Shown piece by piece: positions 18,368 through 31,331 of a stretch of DNA of 64,000 nt. This DNA is from Pseudogymnoascus destructans (taxonomy: Eukaryota; Ascomycota; Leotiomycetes; Thelebolales; Thelebolaceae): NCBI RefSeq assembly GCF_001641265.1, contig NW_020167540.1:1-64000 (forward strand). Direction: 5' to 3'. Below the pieces are notes generated by a model, which ran no database searches, was not told where the DNA came from, and saw only the letters and a list, made by a program, of their open reading frames with translations. Each line of letters begins with the position of its first letter. Position 1 is the stretch's first letter. The position numbers and the translations under genes are program-made.

Positions 18368-21197
18368 CTACTTCTTAACCAACCTATACTTCCCCCCCGC
18401 CAATTCCAGCTCCCCCGCCGCCACCTTTGTAGCCAAGTACTCCGCAAGCTCCTCATTACTATACGGAAACCCCTCCACAATCAGCATCTTCAACATCATC
18501 CCAATCTGCGCCAACGGCATCTTCGCTGCGCTATTCTTCAGCATCCCCTGTATGAACTTCCAGTACATAGCCATTTTATCCTCTGCCTGCGCCCCCCGCG
18601 CTGGTCCATCATCCGCGCTTCCTCCCGCCGCGGCTGCAGCGGCAGCGGCGTCGGAGCGTTGCCGTTCAGCTGGGTTTAGGGTTTCGAGAACGGCGAACTC
18701 GTCGGGGCGCGGGGAGTGGAGGACCATTTTTCCGACCCAGAAGGCGAGCGCGGAGCGCAGGAGCGCGTCATCCATCTGGAGGTGTTCGGCGAGGTATTCG
18801 AAGCTCCTCGAGACCGGTTCCGCGCCCTGCGGCACACCTTGGAAGGCCCATATGACAGCAGCCTGGTAGGTATGGACCACCTCCGTGATAGTGCGGTCTT
18901 CGAGTTCGATATCGACCGTCGCGTGTCCCAGGGCATGCAGCCACGCCAGCTTCCTCGCGTTCTTGAGGGACTCAAAGCCCGCCTCGTAACGCTGCTGGAG
19001 GTGTGCGATAGGGTCGGGGACTTTGTAGGTCTCGTCCTGGAGCTGGGGCCAGAAGAGGCGGGAGAGAATTTTGGCGTGGAGGGAGGGCTTGAGGAGGCCC
19101 TCGGGGCTCATGTCGTCTTGGGCGGTGCGGAGGGTGTGCAGGCTTGCGGTGGTGATTTCTTCGGCGCTGGGGTCGAGTTTTTGGGTGCGGCGGATGGCGC
19201 TGTTGAGGCGCCGGGAGTCTTGGATGTCTCTGATCATTACTTCGCAGCTTTGGAGGCTGGATTCGCCGAAACGGGTTTTGAAGAGTTCGAGGACTTTGAT
19301 CTGGGGGATGTTAGATGAGAAGATGCACGGATTTGTGTGGACCTACCTCTCGGTCAAAATCTCCGTCATTCTTGAGGAGATTGTCTCCGATGATACTCTG
19401 GAACTCCTTGATAAAGACATCTTGGGAGCCGAGTACACCAATCAATGTTCCAATAATGTCAACATTCTTTCGGCGTTTATACCCAGGGCCAGCATCTACT
19501 GGATCTGGAACCCATTCCATATCATTCCAATCCATATCATCATCGGGGCCCTGTGCACTATCAACACCGCTATTGAGCAAATATGCCAGCTCGACAAGCT
19601 TGTCTCCATAAGAGCTGCTGGGTTTGCCCTTCTCAACATCCTTATCAGCTAACAATCCAGTAATGATAATCCTCACGGTGTCTTCCCGCGAGCACAAATA
19701 AACTTGTAACGGGTAGGCGACACGATCAAGGAGAACCTTTGAATGGTCCAGCGCATGGAACGAGCATATCATAGCAATATACGTCCTTAAAATCTCCAGA
19801 GTTGACTTCCCAGGATGTAGCAGGCGCTCCTTAAGCTCCACAGTAAAGGCCTCAGTTAACTGCAGGCGCCGCTGTGGCGTAGTAATGGCCGTCCTGAGGT
19901 CGTCAATTGCTCCGCCGCCATTGGGCCAATGAACAACAATGTCGAATAACTCTGAAGTTCGGAGGCTTGCGAGGCGTCCAATAGCCATTTCTTTCCACTT
20001 TTCCAAGTCGCTATATGCAACTTCTGTAGAATCTAATTGACTCAATATCTCGACAGCTAGTCGAGCATACTCATTCTCTGTCCATGCACAAAGATCCGTG
20101 ACACATCTAGATGGCTTTGAGTGGTTCACCACTCTTGGTACCAGGGGCTCGTCCTCAGTGGAAAGTGATGAGGGGCCAACGAGTGAGCTCCTGAAGTGCT
20201 GGGACTTTCTCCGTTTCGCAACCTCCGCAGGACTTGGCGGAGATGGCTCATCCTTCCATACACGCTGGTAAGTGCCATACACATATGTAGACATGCTGGT
20301 ATTCATGGCCTCGGCGAACATGATCTGGAACTTCTCGCCCCCTAAACCAACATTATGCAAAGCCTGCGCAAGCGCCAGCAGCTTCGTCCTGGCATCCTCT
20401 TGTTCCATCTTGTCCGGAGATATCCGGTTGCCGTCCACAACGCGAGGGACAGCGAGGGCGATAGGGATCTCCCGGTTCACATACCACTCAACTGTCTCCC
20501 AGACTGACTCCGGCACTGATTTCCTCACCAGAGCCTGGAAGTCTCTATGGAATCCCCCCTTAAATGATTCCGGTAAGGATGAGCTCCGGTGGCTCAATGT
20601 CTTCTCTATTTCAGTCACCTTATCCAGGTACAGACTTTGAGCTTGCACCAAGACCTGCAGCGTCCGCTGTAACAGCTCCTCGTGGCCATATCCAGCAACG
20701 GCGTTCTCAAGCCATGGCTGCACAGTCCGGAAAAAATGAGACCGCATATTTTGGGACAACCATTTCACGAGGTCTTCATGATGCGCCGCATATGGCAAGC
20801 GGGTTTCCGGCGTCAAGACATCCAGTAAAGCTGTTCCGTATTTCAATGGAGGCGACGCCTTTTCCGCGCTGTTTATCTCTTGCCCATAAGGGCTGAATGG
20901 TTCATCCTGGAAAGATAGCCAGCTGGTCACTACGTGCCATGATCTGTCCCAAGTGACCTGGTCCTGGACATGTCGTGACGAGTCCGACCAGGCATCGGAT
21001 GGAGGTTGATAATCTGCACCACGGGTTCCAAGGTGCTGATTCCCCGTACCTCTAAAGCCTCCAAATGGCTGCCCAGGCGCCGTGAATCCAGTGTTGGGCG
21101 TTGGCTTGGGTGTGGGCTCAGAGACAGAGACGCTGTATTTCTCGAAGACAGAGTTGAACACCTGTCTTTGACGCGCCTTGACGCCCATCTGCGCCAT
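18368..21197 (-). CDS. apc2: Anaphase-promoting complex subunit 2 (Apc2, cullin)
   Basis: The cullin scaffold of the APC/C ubiquitin ligase, which binds the RING subunit Apc11 and drives cyclin and securin degradation. Exon 1 is 19347-21197 and exon 2 is 18368-19300, 927 residues. The N-terminal half is divergent and helical, as usual. The cullin homology domain covers about residues 560-870 (VDIIGTLIGVLGSQDVFIKEFQSII, then ELFKTRFGESSLQSCEVMIRDIQDSRRLN). The C-terminal winged helix is MLKMLIVEGFPYSNEELAEYLATKV...YRLVKK. A run of eight alanines (about 18632) and Gly/Ser low complexity lie in the loop before it. The 46-bp intron is gtaggt...ctaac...ccccag. It is convergent with the dehydrogenase gene. 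Confidence 0.93.
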
Positions 21198-21957
21198 ACT
21201 TGAGGTCGGTGCCTCCTCACGGGAGGAATTTCATGATAATTATAACTCTCTGGGTATCATATTTCGCACAGTCGCTGTCTCGCGGGGTTATGTTGCGTCA
21301 CGTTGTCTAAACACGCTAGTGCTTGTAGTCCCCAGTTAGGAAATCGCGAAACTATTACGAAGTCACATGACTTTCGGATATAAATTTTCTATCTGCCGCG
21401 AATTGAACATTCTTCGCCAAAGGGAAGGTGGGACTTGCTGTAGTACAGTACAGCATTCTGTGCTTATGTGCACTTAAGCACGTCGCTCTCTTTGTTTACT
21501 TATTACCTTGAGCGTCACTTCTTCAATGTCTATGGAGCCAATGGCCAAGTCTACTGAGTAAGAAGTATAATCTATGATGGGTCTATTTTGCCCCTTTTTC
21601 TTACGTCAGTCGCGTGACGTTTTGGTGTGTCTCCTCCCAAAAAAACCTAGACAGTCCCACATATTACGATCGCCCTCCTATGGGGAGCAAAAGACGTGTA
21701 AAGAGTGGGAAAATCAGAGTGTGGGGAAGCAAACCAATCCAACACCTAAACTTGTGGTAGGTAATAACAATCTAAGTAACAGCTCTTTCCTCGTGTATAC
21801 ACCTATTCTGTTCCTTCCTCATCAGACTTTCTCGTTCCCAAGCCAAGCCAGAGTGTTTTAGTTATACGGAATAAGACAAGCAAAAGAGATAAGGGAGAGA
21901 GAGAACCCATGACAGACGTCGTTTGTTGTATCACGAGAGCCCAAGGCCTAGTTAACG
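21198..21957. other. Divergent promoter region between Apc2 and the sugar transporter
   Basis: About 760 bp with no convincing gene. The leader of the transporter is purine-rich just before its ATG (agagataagggagaga near 21885). Confidence 0.5.
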
Positions 21958-23808
21958 ATGGCGCAAAGCTTTATGCCCGTCGAAGAGGTTGATATCCCAT
22001 CGACCAACGGATACCCTACTCAAAAAAAACACACCAAGGACGAATCCCAGGTTGAAACCCAGATCGTACCTCGCGAACAATATGTGTAAGTCTCCCGTAG
22101 ACTCTTCCCCCGATCAACCCCTGACAGGAGCCGTAACTTACAGTAAATCGGGCTTCGCTGGCATCCTCGGATCCCCATATGTCCTCGCATGCGCCTCATT
22201 CTCCGCCATGGGCGGCCTCCTCTTCGGCTACGACCAGGGCGTTGTGTCCGTCATCCTCGTCATGGAGCAATTCCTCTCGGAGTTCCCACGCGTCTCAGAT
22301 ACCGGAGGAGGAGCCGGGTTCTGGAAGGGCCTGTTGACCGCCATGATCGAACTTGGCGCTCTTATCGGAGCCATGAACCAGGGATGGATCGCGGACAAGA
22401 TATCGAGGAAATACTCCATCATGGTGGCGGTTGTGATCTTCCTTATCGGAAGCATACTGCAGACTGCTTCGAATGGGTATGCGATGCTCGTCGTCGCGAG
22501 ATTGATCGGTGGAGTCGGGATTGGCATGCTTTCCATGGTCGTGCCGCTCTACATCTCGGAGATCAGCCCTCCGGAGATTCGAGGAACCCTACTCGTGCTC
22601 GAGGAGTTAGCAATCGTGGGTGGAATTGTAGTCGCATTTTGGATTACCTACGGCACAAGATTCATACCCGGCGAATGGTCGTGGCGCCTCCCGTTCCTCC
22701 TCCAGATTATTCCCGGCGTCGTCTTGGGCTGTGGAGTGCTAGCACTACCATTCTCCCCGCGCTGGCTCATATCTAAGGGGCGTCATGGGGAGGCATTGGC
22801 CGCGCTGTCCAAACTCCGCCAGCTACCGCCCGACAATGCCCTCGTCCTGAGAGAATGGACAGAGATCAGGGCCGAGGTGATGTGCCACCAAGAAATCAGC
22901 GCGGAGCGCCACCCAAAGCTCCACGCTGAGCCGACGCGCCTCAATCGCATCAAGTTGGAGCTCGTGTCCTGGCTCGACTGCCTCAGACCGGGGTGTATCA
23001 AGCGTACTCACGTTGGTACGGGCCTCATGTTCTTTCAGCAATTCGTCGGCGTCAACGCAATGGTTTATTACAGCCCGACTCTGTTCAAAACTATGGGCCT
23101 CGAATACGATATGCAGCTCATCATGTCCGGCGTCCTCAACATCTGCCAGCTCGTCGGTGTCGCGTCCAGTCTCTACACTATGGACCGCGTCGGCCGCAAG
23201 CCGCTACTGGTATGGGGAAGCGTACTAATGTCAGTCTCCCACATCATCATTGCTGCGCTAGTCGGCGTCTTTGGCAAAGACTGGACGCATCACCGCAACG
23301 CAGGCTGGACATCAGTTGCTTTCCTATTGTTCTACATGCTCGCGTTTGGGGCTACTTGGGGACCTGTACCTTGGGCCATGCCCTCAGAGATCTTCCCCAG
23401 TTCGCTGCGGGCGAAGGGAGTTGCATTATCCGTCTGCTCCAACTGGTTGTAAGTTCTCCTCATCGGATAATATCCCTCAAAACCAGCCAGATCACTAATC
23501 ATGCACGCAGTAACAACTTCATAATCGGACTCATCACGCCACCGCTGGTGCAGAACACAGAGTGGGGTGCATACCTCTTCTTCGCTATCTTCTGCGTGCT
23601 GTCAGGAATATGGGCATTCTTCTTTGTGCGCGAGACGAACGGCAAGACGCTCGAGGAGATGGACGGCGTTTTTGGCGACTCCGCGAGCGCCGAGGACGAG
23701 GAGCGCAGGCGCAGGATCGAGGACATTCTGCGTATCCGGGATGGGGATGCAGACAATAGGGCTGAGGGGGAGGTTGGGGTGCTCCAGAGGAACAAGGAGG
23801 CTGAGTAG
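21958..23808 (+). CDS. MFS sugar transporter (hexose-type)
   Basis: Three exons, 21958-22085, 22144-23448 and 23511-23808, make 576 residues. The start MAQSFMPVEEVDIPSTNG is chosen because splicing at gtaagt (22086) to ttacag (22143) joins QYV to KSGFAGILGSPYV in frame. The open frame that skips this intron has no family similarity upstream. Sugar porter motifs are GGLLFGYDQGVVS, ADKISRKYSI, RLIGGVGIGMLS, PLYISEISPPEIRG, FSPRWLISKGR (the usual PESPR is changed to FSPR), FFQQFVGVNAMVYYSP, MDRVGRKPLL and WAMPSEIFPSSLRAKG. Twelve hydrophobic segments are expected. It ends in a charged tail with EERRRRIEDILRIRDG. The substrate is not decidable from sequence. Confidence 0.93.
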
Positions 23809-26800
23809 GGGGGGGGTTGGGGGGCGGGGTGTCTCATACCCGGGCATACGCGATGCCGGGCCAAAACTGGCGATGCGAAGGATCGAGAAAGAGGTACCCT
23901 ACTGTACAATACAGTACCGTTGGTATATGCAATGCTTATCGGCCCGGCTCAACGTTGAGGGACGCCACGCAGGGGATCAGGAGAGCTGCGGATGATACTG
24001 TACTATATATACAGGCCCGAATAGGGAATAAGGCGGGTTTGACAGCAGGGCATAATACAGGCGAAGCAAGCTCCCCTCCTCATATCATATCCTATGTATG
24101 CAACGTGTCGCCGTCGTGCGGCCCCGACCGATCGAGTATGTTGTGTAAATCTGTATCTGCATAGACAGCTGGACCCATGGGCAGCTGGATTCAAAGCCCG
24201 GATTATCTCCCTGCCTTGGAAGTGGTCGGCTCGGGTCACTGCCTTCGTTGGGCACCATATGCATATGCGTAGCTGCGTAGCACCCAAGGTAACAACCCCC
24301 CCCCCCCGCCGTGGAGGAAGCTCGTCCTGGTATCCATGCTACGTTCTCATCCTATAGATGGGCTCCGTAGATCAGGCTTTCTGCCAAATCTGCGGGTGCA
24401 TGGGGAGCTGACGCAGGGTCGGGGTTTGAAGGGAAGGAGCGGGTTACGTCGCTGGCATCCGCGTGGATGTCGGGGGGGAATCCTTGGTTGAAAATGAACG
24501 GATAGCTGGGAGCACAGTTTGAGATACTCGTAGGGCAGAGACGTGGGGGCCGCGCTTATGATGTTGTACAGCGCCGGAGGATAGGCTGGATTGGGAGAGT
24601 TGGCCGATAGGGCTGAGAGGGTGGGTGTGACGTATGATGATGGATGCACTGGGTGGGAGGCTGCAGGAGGAGGAAGGAGGAGAGGTGATCCAGGCTGATT
24701 AGGGTTCATTAGGGTTGATTGTGAAACATGCGGTCGTATTCATGAATGGTTATAGGGGCTGAGGGATAGATATCGAGGGCGTTTTTGTGGCTGCTGGACT
24801 AGACGGAAGGATGCGGGGTGCAGTTCATCGGATGGGATGAGGGTTGCGATGGATTGCGGGTGATCGGATGAGTCGGGGATAGGGGGTGGATGTGGGTTGG
24901 GGGCGGGAAGGCGGGAGGGGACGGGAGGAGCAGAAGTGAGAAAGTGAGAAACAGGACAAGCTTTCCTGCCCTGAAGATCCTGTCTTGGAGGTGAATTAGA
25001 GGAGGAAGTAAGTACAGAACTGCCAGAGCACAATAAAATACGCTTCCACAACTGCCGGCCCTCTCGACCATTCAGCAGGTGAAAGGGAAGGACGGCAGCA
25101 CTAGCATCTACTAGACCCGTGTGGGAACTGGAGTTTAGAGACTGCACATCTCCATATGTCAAATGCTAATGTGCCTTTGGCCTTTGGTATCGTGCTGCCA
25201 ATGGAAAGTGCTGCTGATGATGCCCGCTGCTTCAGCTCGTCGCTGGCAGTAATTGCGGGATTCGGCATCTCTGAAAGACACGGCGGAGAAAAATGGCGCG
25301 CCCCCAACTCCCCTACACTCCCCTGGCGACGATCTTGGATGCTAAATATCTTTGCGAGACATTTTGTGACATTTTGTGCCCAGGGTCGCATGGGATGGTG
25401 GTCGCGGCTGAGATTGTATGCCAGAGAACTTGCTGGTGGATTCAGGAGGTACGGTGATCCACAGCCAAACTTGTGTGGCGGGTACGGTCACCAGTGAATA
25501 ATCCCGTGGCGGTTCGGAATATATAATACAGTAATCGATTCAATTGTCCTCCCTGGTTTATAAGCTTCATAGAGTTCCACATAACCCCCGCCCACCTACC
25601 CACTGTTCTCAGTGCAGACAGAGCCTTCACCGGCTCTCAGCTTTCACTTTCAGCGCCAAAAGCTCGGCCTCTCCCAATTCCGATCCGGTTTCCCAACAGT
25701 TGGGATGGTTCTGGGCTGCTGTCGGTGTACTTCCGAGTGGTCTGTACAGTACAGTACTCTTCTCTTGGAGGTGTGACGATATCTCGGGCGCTGATGATGG
25801 GTGGTTACGCCCGCCAGGAATTTAATGTCCGCCGCTCTTCATCCCCGCCCGTGGCTTGCTCGCCGTGTCATGTTGTACGAGAGCTGTCGGCCGACAGGTT
25901 GCGGGGGGACCAGCCAACTGGGTTGCGGAGTGGCGCGGACCGGACCTCGAGGATGTTGGAGTACAGGTGCCACAGCGCAAAGGCGGACGCATCTCTGTCA
26001 AACGTAGCAGTGATGAATAGCTGTTGTAGTAGTCGTAATGCTGACTCTCTCTTTACCTAAGATGGTCAACAGTCTGGTCTCCTGTTCACTTTCACACAAG
26101 CTGTGTTGTAGAGCACAGGATCTCAGCGAACACAATCGCAAAAACCGATCCTCACCGCGCCCCATGGACTCCAATCTGACTGCAAATACCGCCGTGCTCC
26201 GCCCGGCCGCCAGATGTGCCACCGAGACCTCCCTCCTCCCACCCTCAGCGATCGACGCTGCGCGTGCGTCGATCGTGCGCGACACTCTCATTCCCGTAGC
26301 CCCCGGCCGCCACCGTCGCACCCACATACATACAACAAGAATACAATCCGGTATCACCCCAACCCAACCGTGCTCGCGGCTGAGCCTCACATCCACACTG
26401 GCCCTTGAACGCTGCATATAGTTTCACGACACACCTTTCAAACCCAAAACGAGGCGCAGCGACTGTTGCCGCCGCGCGTGTGTATTTTGAGTTCTGATGC
26501 TGACCAGATGCGTGGCGGAGTGGCGGCAGCGGCGGGAGGAGGGGGGGGCGGGAAGTTGCAGGCGAGGACAGGTACCGTACGTACAGTAAGTACATAACCC
26601 CCAAGCGAGGGGGGGGCGCCGCCCAGCCGCGTCTACTGCGGTTCGGACCCGCGGCCATACGGGGTCCTGGCCGTCCCCTCCCTCGCATCCGCAATCTATT
26701 ATCGCTAACACGAGGGCCGGCGCCGTCTGTCGCGAGAATTCCGCGGCTAAACGGGAAAACTGGGAAAGGGAGCTGTTTTGTTTTCGGGCCTTTATCTCTG

Positions 26801-28077
26801 GGGCTGCAGCTGGTGCGTGCGCGCGGGATTGCTGGTGCTTGGCATTTGTGTCCTGGAGCTGGAGTGTCTGGAGCCTTGTCTGTCGTCTTCGGTGTGCTGG
26901 TGAATAGTGGGGTAGGGGAGGGTTCGGGGGTTCCGGTCGCGGTGCACGGGTTTACTCGCCGTGATGATGTGATGGAGCGTACAGAATGTCTTCACCGTCT
27001 CATTCCAAGGAGATGATCCCGATGGGGGCTTCTATTCAGAGACACAGAGGTTGTGCTACCTGGTCAGCGGCGAACTTGCCTTACCCGGCGTGCGTGGTGT
27101 TGGTTAGACAGGCACGGGAATCACCAGACACAACTCGTCCCTGAGCCCCGGGGATGCGATGCTTGAGTCTGGGGTATTGAAGGCGGCCTGTCTGCGGGGG
27201 TGAGTTGCACGCAAACGCGTGGCAGGCCAATACCAGTAATCTCAATCCCGCCAGTGGGAAGGGAACCCTTTAATTGGGACATTCTATTCACCAGTTTAGT
27301 ATTTCAAGTGGGGGGTTTTTTTTGGCTGGCAGACTTCTCCTTTTACTTGCTTATTTGGTTTGCTTTACTGATGCTTGCTTACGTGACTGGAGATAGCGCA
27401 GGCTATAAGTGCGTAAGGTTGCAGCGAGGTCGCATCCACCATGCACCAACCATGCACCAACCATGCACCAACCATGCACCAACCATGCACCAACCATGCA
27501 CCAACCATGCACCAACTATGCCCCAACTATGCCCCAACTATGCCCCAACTATGCCCCAACTATGCACAACTAGGCAGGCACTTTTGGCTAGTCAGTAGTA
27601 TAGGTGGGTTCGAACGGGATGGGCTTTGGTGTTTGGGCTCTGAGGTGCTAGTTGTTGGAAGTAAGGCGGTGGTGTGCGCACAACGCCACTGTAACTAACT
27701 CACTGTTGTTTGGTCCCCCGTGTGCACGATTTTTTGTTTGATGCGAGATTTTACCGGGTATCAGTTTGTTTGATTTCGGGGTCTGCAGCACTGTTGGCTA
27801 GCTAAATTCTAAATGGTAAAGCGAGTGTGGGAGATGAGGTGTGCCCATTCCAAAAATGCCAATCTGAGTTTCCAACAACTGCCTCCACTCTCTCTATCCA
27901 TATACACGTAGCGCAGGCTGCAAGGCAAGCCGCGCTCGGTTTCCAACATGCATGCCAGCCCACCCTCCCACTCCAGGACCTGTCCAATTAAGCCTCGTAG
28001 CTTTCGTAAAATACGTACACGGAGATGATGGTATAGTCTCGCCGCCCCCACGGCGCGTGTATTAACCAGCTGGCTGG
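23809..28077. other. 4.3-kb gene-poor region
   Basis: Only short, mutually overlapping frames without recognisable domains or splice structure were seen. The base composition shifts between G-rich and C-rich tracts, including a run of at least ten C at 24298-24307. The only clear structure is the 11-bp repeat array at 27440. It may hold the long 3' region of the downstream transcription factor, non-coding RNA or transporter 3' sequence, none of which I can support. Confidence 0.5.
27440..27570. repeat. 11-bp tandem repeat array with two sequence classes
   Basis: Seven copies of catgcaccaac (27440-27516), then four copies of tatgccccaac (27517-27560) and a partial copy. The sharp switch from one variant to the other suggests separate expansions of two sister units. 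Confidence 0.95.
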
Positions 28078-29469
28078 CTATCCGGCTATGAGTTGCGTTC
28101 GTTGTTTGCACTTCTCGTGCGCCATGTGCCCGTTGCGCGCCGTCGTGCGCGTGAATTCCGCGCCGCACTTGTGGCAAGTGGGTTTCGTGCCCATGCCGGA
28201 CTTCTCACGTTGGTGGCGTAGCAGGTTGCTGAAGGTCGAGAACTTGCGGCCATTACAGTCGTGGTCCCAACACTGTGGTTTCGGGCGTGAGTGCACCACG
28301 CGCACAGTGTCGGTGGATTCTTGTGGGGCGTTCGTCTGCTGCTGGTTGCCATAGTAGAATTGCATTTCTGGGCCTGAAGTCATTGCGGCCATGGTGACTG
28401 GGCGGGAGCTGAGAGAAGGGATGGATGGTTCGCCTGCTGCGGTGGTGTATGGCATGAGGTATCCACCTGGGAAGTCGTCGCTTATTCTGTTGTTAGTTAA
28501 TTGCTGGTCTAATTCGTATATAGACAGGTGTTACCTACATTGGGTACGGGGCCTGGTATAGTTCTGGTGATAGAGTGCTCGGGATTTGGGGTGGGCTCAT
28601 ATATGGCTGTTGTATTGGCAGGTTGACGGAAGAGATGGATGCTGAAGTCGCGGTTTGGGAATAGCCTGCGAGGGTCCTGGGAAGGATATCAGGCGTAGTT
28701 GAGAGAGACGGGTGGTATGAGTTGCTTGATGACCCGTCCCGCCTAATATGTGCCTTCGAATCTCTCCGGGCCTGATCTCTTTGGCGCTTCAGCTCGCGCT
28801 GTTCGGTGGTGAACATGGCTCGAGGGGGGCTCGACGAAATAGACCGGGAATCACTGGAGACGATGGCCTGTTCGGCGAAGGGATCCAGCAGCTCAGATCC
28901 GTCCTGGTAACCGGTGCTTTGGTCAAACACTGGGCTAGGTTAGTCTGTGTAGTGGTGTCAGTCATTCCTAGAGAAACTCACCTGGCCAGGAGTAAGCTGA
29001 ACGGTTCAGTGATGCGTCGAATGGCGGATAGTATTGAACACCCATAGTACTAGAAACATTCGCATTGGCCTCGGTAATTGGGGGTTTGGGCAACTCACGT
29101 CATACTGCTCTGGGAGAAATGATCTTCTTCGCTCGTGTAGCTGGATCTTGACGGCGGAGGAATAACTTGGTTTGAGCTGGATCGAGGCGTAGAAGTGGTG
29201 TTTGTGAGGACTGAGTATGGTCTATGAATGACCAGCCTTGCAAGCTGGTGTTCTGTGATGCGAGGGGGAGCGGCGCGAAGAGTGGTGGCGAGGAAGTGGC
29301 TGAGAATGCTGGGGACTGGTGCGGCGTAGAGATCGTATTCTGAGGATGATGACAAAGGTGCTTGGTTAAGGATTGTTATGGCAGACGGCTCGGCGAGTGA
29401 TAGTCGTCTTTGAGGTCTAGATCTAGACGTTTGTGAGTCTTCCTGACTTGGAAACTGAGGATCCTCCAT
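28078..29469 (-). CDS. C2H2 zinc-finger transcription factor
   Basis: Four exons: 29099-29469, 28982-29049, 28539-28929 and 28078-28486, giving 412 residues. All introns have clean GT-AG signals and keep phase. The N-terminal part is Ser, Thr and Pro rich. Around residues 180-205 is a basic stretch (TTEQRELKRQRDQARRDSKAHIRRD). Two zinc fingers end the protein: an atypical one, CWDHDCNGRKFSTFSNLLRH, and CHKCGAEFTRTTARNGHMAH followed by EKCKQR. The combination of this basic stretch and paired terminal fingers is common in filamentous ascomycete regulators. The target genes are unknown. It stands alone, with about 4 kb free of genes on the downstream side and about 1.7-4 kb upstream, as is usual for developmental or environmental regulators. 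Confidence 0.82.
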
Positions 29470-31148
29470 GAGAAGATGGAGGAGAGTTTGAAAACGTATA
29501 GAAGATGACGAGAGATGACGAATGACTATGGTTGCACGTACGTGAAGACCAAGTGGTCAGTGATGCCAATTGTTCTAGTATAAGTCGAGGTGAGAGCGAG
29601 ATCGGTCCAGATAGGGGCAGATTGTATTAATGAGAGTCGAGAGTGGACCCGGCGGGATACCATGTATATGTTGAAAGATGAGAGGGAGGAGAGGTTCCAA
29701 GAGATTCAAGATAGATCGAGTCTCAGAATAAGAAATGCTATTTTGGTGCCCTGGTTCGATTTAACTCTGGAGTTACAAGGCTCTTGGATATCAACAACGC
29801 CTCCGCCTCGATGAAGGTCCAGAGCTAGCAAGGCTTAAGTAGAATAAATGTGGATGGGAGGGGAAAGATGTCAGCGGGAGAAGTGGCATGGGAAAGTTGT
29901 AGTGGAGTCGTGCAAGGCCAGTCTAATGCCAGCCAGTTCAAGTTCATTGTAGCTCTGAGTGGAGGTCGACAGGGTCAGATAAGACGAAGCAAGACCCTCT
30001 GGCCCCCTCCCTCCTCACCCCCCCCCCCTTTCCCGTCTCCATATATTTTTTATCAACAAGCACAACGTCACAAAAAGTAGAAGCGAAGTCGCCACGAAGT
30101 AGCCCTTGAAGGGATCTGCATGTCTAGAGAGGCATAAAAACGGTGCAAGAAGTACGTGACAGGTACTAGGCCGATTGAAGTGGACAAAGGATTTGGAAGG
30201 GTTGGGCCGGGGTAGCCAGCACGACGCATGCCAGCAGTGTAGGACAGAGCTAAAAAGTGTGGGTGGTGGTGATTCTTCTGCATCCCACAAGGTACAGTGG
30301 GTACAGTAAAGTACCTACTCTACTCTACTCTACATTAAGGGTCGCCGTTTCCATATTCCCGTTCGAGACCCACCAGGTTTTATTATTGAAGCGCGCACTA
30401 GGAGGAAAGTCGGTATGGCCGGGTTGGTGTCACCTCGCCTCGCCGACTCTCCCTATCCACCACCAACACTTCATCGCCACTTCCTCGTTCCCTGTAAGAT
30501 GCTACCGAGAAGAAGCCCCTGGTTGGCGCTTTTGTGTTAGATTCAAGGAACATGCGGTCTAATCTCCTTATCCGGTAGACGTTGCGCGGCTGTTTTGGCG
30601 ACGTGTGTGTGTCCGAGCAGCGCCGCCGGTGATGATATGACACATCACGGTGGATAAGTCCGCACTCTATTCTAACAGATGCTGAATTGTGGATATACTC
30701 CACCCGAGCCTCGTCTGGCATTTCCGTCATGCTGAAGAGCCTTGGAGCCTTCCTTGCACGAGACCCAGAGAGGCAGGCGAGGCATCTCTCTCACCAGGGC
30801 CGGAAATCCATTTAGAGTGCCACTGGCCAGGAAGGCTTGGCAACGGGCGAATGCCCACTCATGTTCCAGGCTGGTTCCTCCAATACCTCTGTTCTGGTCA
30901 CCCCTAAACCTCACAACCAAAAACAAACTTGCCTTGTCGTCGAAGGATCGTAATCCCTGAGTCTTGGGCCACACCCCTTGCACCTCGCTTCTCGGTTACG
31001 ATTGGCTTGAACAGGAGAACCGCAGCAATTCACCAAATCCCGGAACGTCAAGGCCTTTGTTCACCCCCTGTCTCCCCACCCCTTGCTCTGCATCTCCTAG
31101 TTTACCCTCGAGCATAACTCTCTCGGTTGCATTGTACAGTGCTGCATA
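29470..31148. promoter_or_regulatory. Long upstream region of the C2H2 factor
   Basis: About 1.7 kb without a supported gene. The first few hundred bases from 29470 upward probably hold the promoter and 5' leader of the minus-strand factor. A run of nine C lies at 30019-30027. Confidence 0.4.
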
Positions 31149-31331
31149 ATGCACTTGGTCCCCCGCCGCCTCTCCGCCGCGTTCCGTACCGACATCTTGG
31201 GCGCCACACCTGGACACGCCGAGTACAACACCATTCCAGAATACCGCTCTCTTCGTGGCTGTGCCAAGAATGCCCCAATCATCCCCACGGCCATTGTCAG
31301 AGAGGCCGCGGGCGCTTACACTGAGGCTTAG
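31149..31331 (+). CDS. Candidate small protein of 60 residues
   Basis: An open frame that starts MHLVPRRLSAAFRTD and ends AIVREAAGAYTEA. I do not recognise a family. What supports it is codon use: most third positions are C or G, with gcc, atc, ccc, cgc and gtc favoured, as in the well-expressed core genes here and unlike the surrounding non-coding DNA. The 250 bp upstream are pyrimidine-rich and promoter-like. No intron or targeting signal is obvious, although the Arg-rich N-terminus could be a short mitochondrial signal. It might also be the last exon of a longer gene. Confidence 0.4.
   Translation: MHLVPRRLSAAFRTDILGATPGHAEYNTIPEYRSLRGCAKNAPIIPTAIVREAAGAYTEA

Noticed and set aside
24347..25162. 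Pro/Ser-rich minus-strand frames that might be exons of a transcription factor
   Set aside because: No DNA-binding or other domain could be joined to them by splicing, and their composition follows the local C-rich strand.
26038..26421. Plus-strand 127-codon frame in the gene-poor region
   Set aside because: No domain, no plausible start context and poor codon use.
27200..27598. Plus-strand 132-codon frame crossing the 11-bp array
   Set aside because: The repeat stays open in all frames, so the frame length is an artefact.
27600..27625. A gggttcgaac stretch resembling a tRNA B box
   Set aside because: No matching A box or cloverleaf could be folded around it.
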